A stretch of DNA of 14,402 nt, taken from JBBQXK01 sp038251625. GTDB taxonomy: Bacteria; Pseudomonadota; Alphaproteobacteria; Rhodobacterales; Rhodobacteraceae. The notes below the pieces were generated by a model. That model was not told the DNA's origin and ran no database searches. It saw nothing but the letters and a program-made list of their open reading frames with translations. The position numbers and the translations under genes were made by a program. Shown here piece by piece: positions 13,003 through 14,402 of the stretch; within the stretch, counting starts at the first letter, position 1, and each line of letters starts with the position of its first letter. The DNA lies in the NCBI GenBank assembly GCA_038251625.1, contig JBBSBE010000101.1, positions 1 to 14,402 on the forward strand, read 5' to 3'.

Positions 13003-14133
13003 ATGCGCACCAGAGCCGCCGTCGCCATCGCCGCAGGCAAACCCTTGGAAGTGATGGATGTGAACCTCGACGGCCCCAAGGCGGGCGAGGTTCTGGTCGA
13101 GATCAAGGCCACCGGCATTTGCCACACCGATGAATTCACCCTCTCGGGCGCTGATCCCGAAGGCATGTTCCCCGCGATCCTCGGCCATGAAGGCGCGGGC
13201 GTCGTAGTGGAATGCGGCCCCGGCGTCACCTCGCTGAAACCGGGTGATCATGTCATCCCGCTCTACACGCCGGAATGCCGCGCCTGCCCGTCCTGCCTCA
13301 GCCAGAAAACCAATCTCTGCACCTCGATCCGCACGACTCAAGGTCAGGGCCTGATGCCCGATGGCACCTCGCGGTTTTCCATGCTCGATGGCACGCCGAT
13401 CCTGCACTACATGGGCTGCTCGACCTTCGCCAACCATACGGTCCTGCCGGAAATCGCACTGGCAAAGGTGCGGGAAGACGCGCCCTTCGACAAGATCTGC
13501 TACATCGGCTGCGGCGTCACCACCGGCATCGGCGCCGTCATCAACACCGCCAAGGTGGAAATCGGTGCCAAGGCCGTGGTCTTCGGCCTTGGCGGCATCG
13601 GGCTCAACGTGATCCAGGGGCTGCGGCTTGCGGGTGCCGACATGATCATCGGCGTCGATCTCAACCCCGACAAAAAGGCCTGGGGCGAACGCTTCGGGAT
13701 GACGCATTTCGTCAACCCGTCCGAGGTTGAGGGCGATCTCGTGCCCTATCTGGTGAACATGACCAAGACACCCTTCGATCAGATCGGCGGGGCCGACTAC
13801 AGCTTCGATTGCACCGGCAACGTCAAGGTGATGCGCGCGGCCCTCGAATGCACCCACCGGGGCTGGGGCCAGTCCATCGTCATCGGCGTGGCGCCTGCCG
13901 GGGCGGTCATCGAAACGCGCCCCTTCCAGCTTGTCACCGGCCGCATCTGGAAAGGCACGGCCTTCGGCGGGGCGCGCGGGCGGACAGATGTGCCGAAAAT
14001 CGTGGACTGGTACATGGAGGGCAAGATCGAGATTGACCCGATGATCACCCACACCCTGACACTGGATCAGATCAACAAGGGGTTTGATCTGATGCACGCG
14101 GGCGAAAGCATCCGCTCGGTGGTGGTGTATTAG
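13003..14133 (+). CDS. frmA: S-(hydroxymethyl)glutathione dehydrogenase / class III alcohol dehydrogenase
   Basis: This 376-residue zinc enzyme (also named adhC, adhI or flhA) oxidises S-hydroxymethylglutathione, formed from formaldehyde and glutathione, to S-formylglutathione with NAD+; the family also reduces S-nitrosoglutathione. Catalytic zinc ligands are Cys40 (GICHTDEF), His62 (GHEGAG) and Cys170 (IGCGVTTG). Structural zinc cysteines are 92, 95, 98 and 106 (ECRACPSCLSQKTNLC). The NAD Rossmann motif GLGGIG is at 195-200. ATG 13003 follows AGGGAGA (12990-12996) and gives the standard length; an upstream in-frame ATG at 12967 lies close to the preceding hairpin and is unlikely. fghA, the next pathway enzyme, is in the opposite-strand series at 8841-9671. 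The last gene in the window converges on it. Confidence 0.97.
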   Translation: MRTRAAVAIAAGKPLEVMDVNLDGPKAGEVLVEIKATGICHTDEFTLSGADPEGMFPAILGHEGAGVVVECGPGVTSLKPGDHVIPLYTPECRACPSCLSQKTNLCTSIRTTQGQGLMPDGTSRFSMLDGTPILHYMGCSTFANHTVLPEIALAKVREDAPFDKICYIGCGVTTGIGAVINTAKVEIGAKAVVFGLGGIGLNVIQGLRLAGADMIIGVDLNPDKKAWGERFGMTHFVNPSEVEGDLVPYLVNMTKTPFDQIGGADYSFDCTGNVKVMRAALECTHRGWGQSIVIGVAPAGAVIETRPFQLVTGRIWKGTAFGGARGRTDVPKIVDWYMEGKIEIDPMITHTLTLDQINKGFDLMHAGESIRSVVVY

Positions 14134-14150
14134 CGGCAAGGGGCCCGCTA
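14131..14150. repeat. Inverted repeat spanning both convergent stop codons
   Basis: TAGCGG (14131-14136) and CCGCTA (14145-14150) are perfect reverse complements around eight bases. The left TAG is the dehydrogenase stop and the right one, read on the other strand, is the stop of the converging gene. It could act as a small bidirectional terminator stem, but there are no T-runs and six pairs may be chance. Confidence 0.4.
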
Positions 14151-14402
14151 CATCCGTATCCGGTCCTCCTCTGGCACCCCCGCCGCCTCGGCCAGTTCCT
14201 CCAGCGCCCGGACCCGCCGCTCCAGCAGCAGGTCCTCTGCCCCGGTATTGTCTCCGGCGGCGGCACGGACATTGCGTTTCTTCATTGCGTCGATGATGGC
14301 GTAGGATTCCAGCAGATACCGCTCCATCGGCAGCGGTTCATAACCCACCTTCTCCGGTCCCGGCACCACGCCTGCCAGCCGCGCATGCATGAAGGCGCGC
14401 AG
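14148..14402 (-). CDS. C-terminal part of an unrecognised protein (partial)
   Basis: The frame is open from the right edge to TAG 14150-14148, giving at least 84 residues, so the gene starts outside the window. The visible end contains PEKVGYEPLPMERYLLESYA, IIDAMKKRNVRAAAGDNTGA and LEELAEAAGVPEEDRIRM. It is soluble, charged and largely helical, with no membrane span or catalytic motif I recognise. I chose the open frame to the edge over ATG 14390 because the codons upstream of that ATG (reading LRAF) continue without a stop and there is no convincing ribosome binding site. It converges on the dehydrogenase gene with only 14 bases between the stops. No function is proposed. Confidence 0.6.
   Translation of the reverse strand: MRAFMHARLAGVVPGPEKVGYEPLPMERYLLESYAIIDAMKKRNVRAAAGDNTGAEDLLLERRVRALEELAEAAGVPEEDRIRM

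Noticed and set aside
12988..14139. 383-codon - strand open frame
   Set aside because: It is the antisense shadow of the class III alcohol dehydrogenase, rich in His/Asp with no domain.
1..14402. CRISPR arrays, phage genes, toxin-antitoxin or defence clusters
   Set aside because: No regularly spaced repeats and no recognisable phage or defence proteins were seen on either strand.

Overview
The window looks like a high-GC alphaproteobacterial chromosome, most likely Rhodobacteraceae (Rhodobacter/Paracoccus/Gemmobacter-like). This rests on the GC-rich codon use, the leuC-leuD-[two genes]-leuB layout, an imuB with an alphaproteobacterial GTTC-N7-GTTC SOS box, a cytochrome c' gene, and glutathione-dependent formaldehyde oxidation genes. 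The assignment comes from recognising protein families, not from a database search.

Left part (1-4223, + strand): the 3' end of leuC overlaps leuD by one base, and leuD is followed by a good intrinsic terminator. A repeat-rich spacer leads into a six-TM membrane protein of unknown function and a secreted-looking endonuclease/exonuclease/phosphatase (EEP)-fold protein with degenerate catalytic motifs. leuB comes next. Three enzymes of leucine biosynthesis are therefore interrupted by two genes with no obvious role in it.

Middle (4283-5821): an EamA/DMT-family transporter, a tRNA-Pro(CGG), and about 425 bases without an intact gene. That stretch holds hairpins, a 17-bp palindrome and a short relic of an IS5-type transposase, so the tRNA flank looks like an old insertion scar.

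Right-centre (5822-12308, - strand): a tightly packed series runs right to left as imuB, AEC-family transporter, fghA, DUF188/YaiI protein, a second EamA transporter, a HAD phosphatase and an ornithine cyclodeaminase/mu-crystallin family protein. Several neighbours overlap by 4 or 8 bases. imuB is preceded by a perfect LexA-type box and is an orphan as far as the window shows: no imuA precedes it and no dnaE2 follows it.

Right end (12420-14402): divergent from imuB, a promoter-like sequence precedes a cytochrome c' gene. After a hairpin comes the class III alcohol dehydrogenase (S-(hydroxymethyl)glutathione dehydrogenase / GSNO reductase). With fghA 3.3 kb away, both enzymes converting glutathione-bound formaldehyde to formate are present but in separate, opposite transcription units. 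The last 255 bases hold the C-terminal part of an unrecognised gene converging on the dehydrogenase.

I found no CRISPR array, prophage or clear new multi-gene defence system. The most interesting leads are the orphan SOS-boxed imuB heading a formaldehyde/transport series, the degenerate EEP protein with an unclear start, the repeat-rich spacer after leuD, and the transposase relic beside tRNA-Pro.
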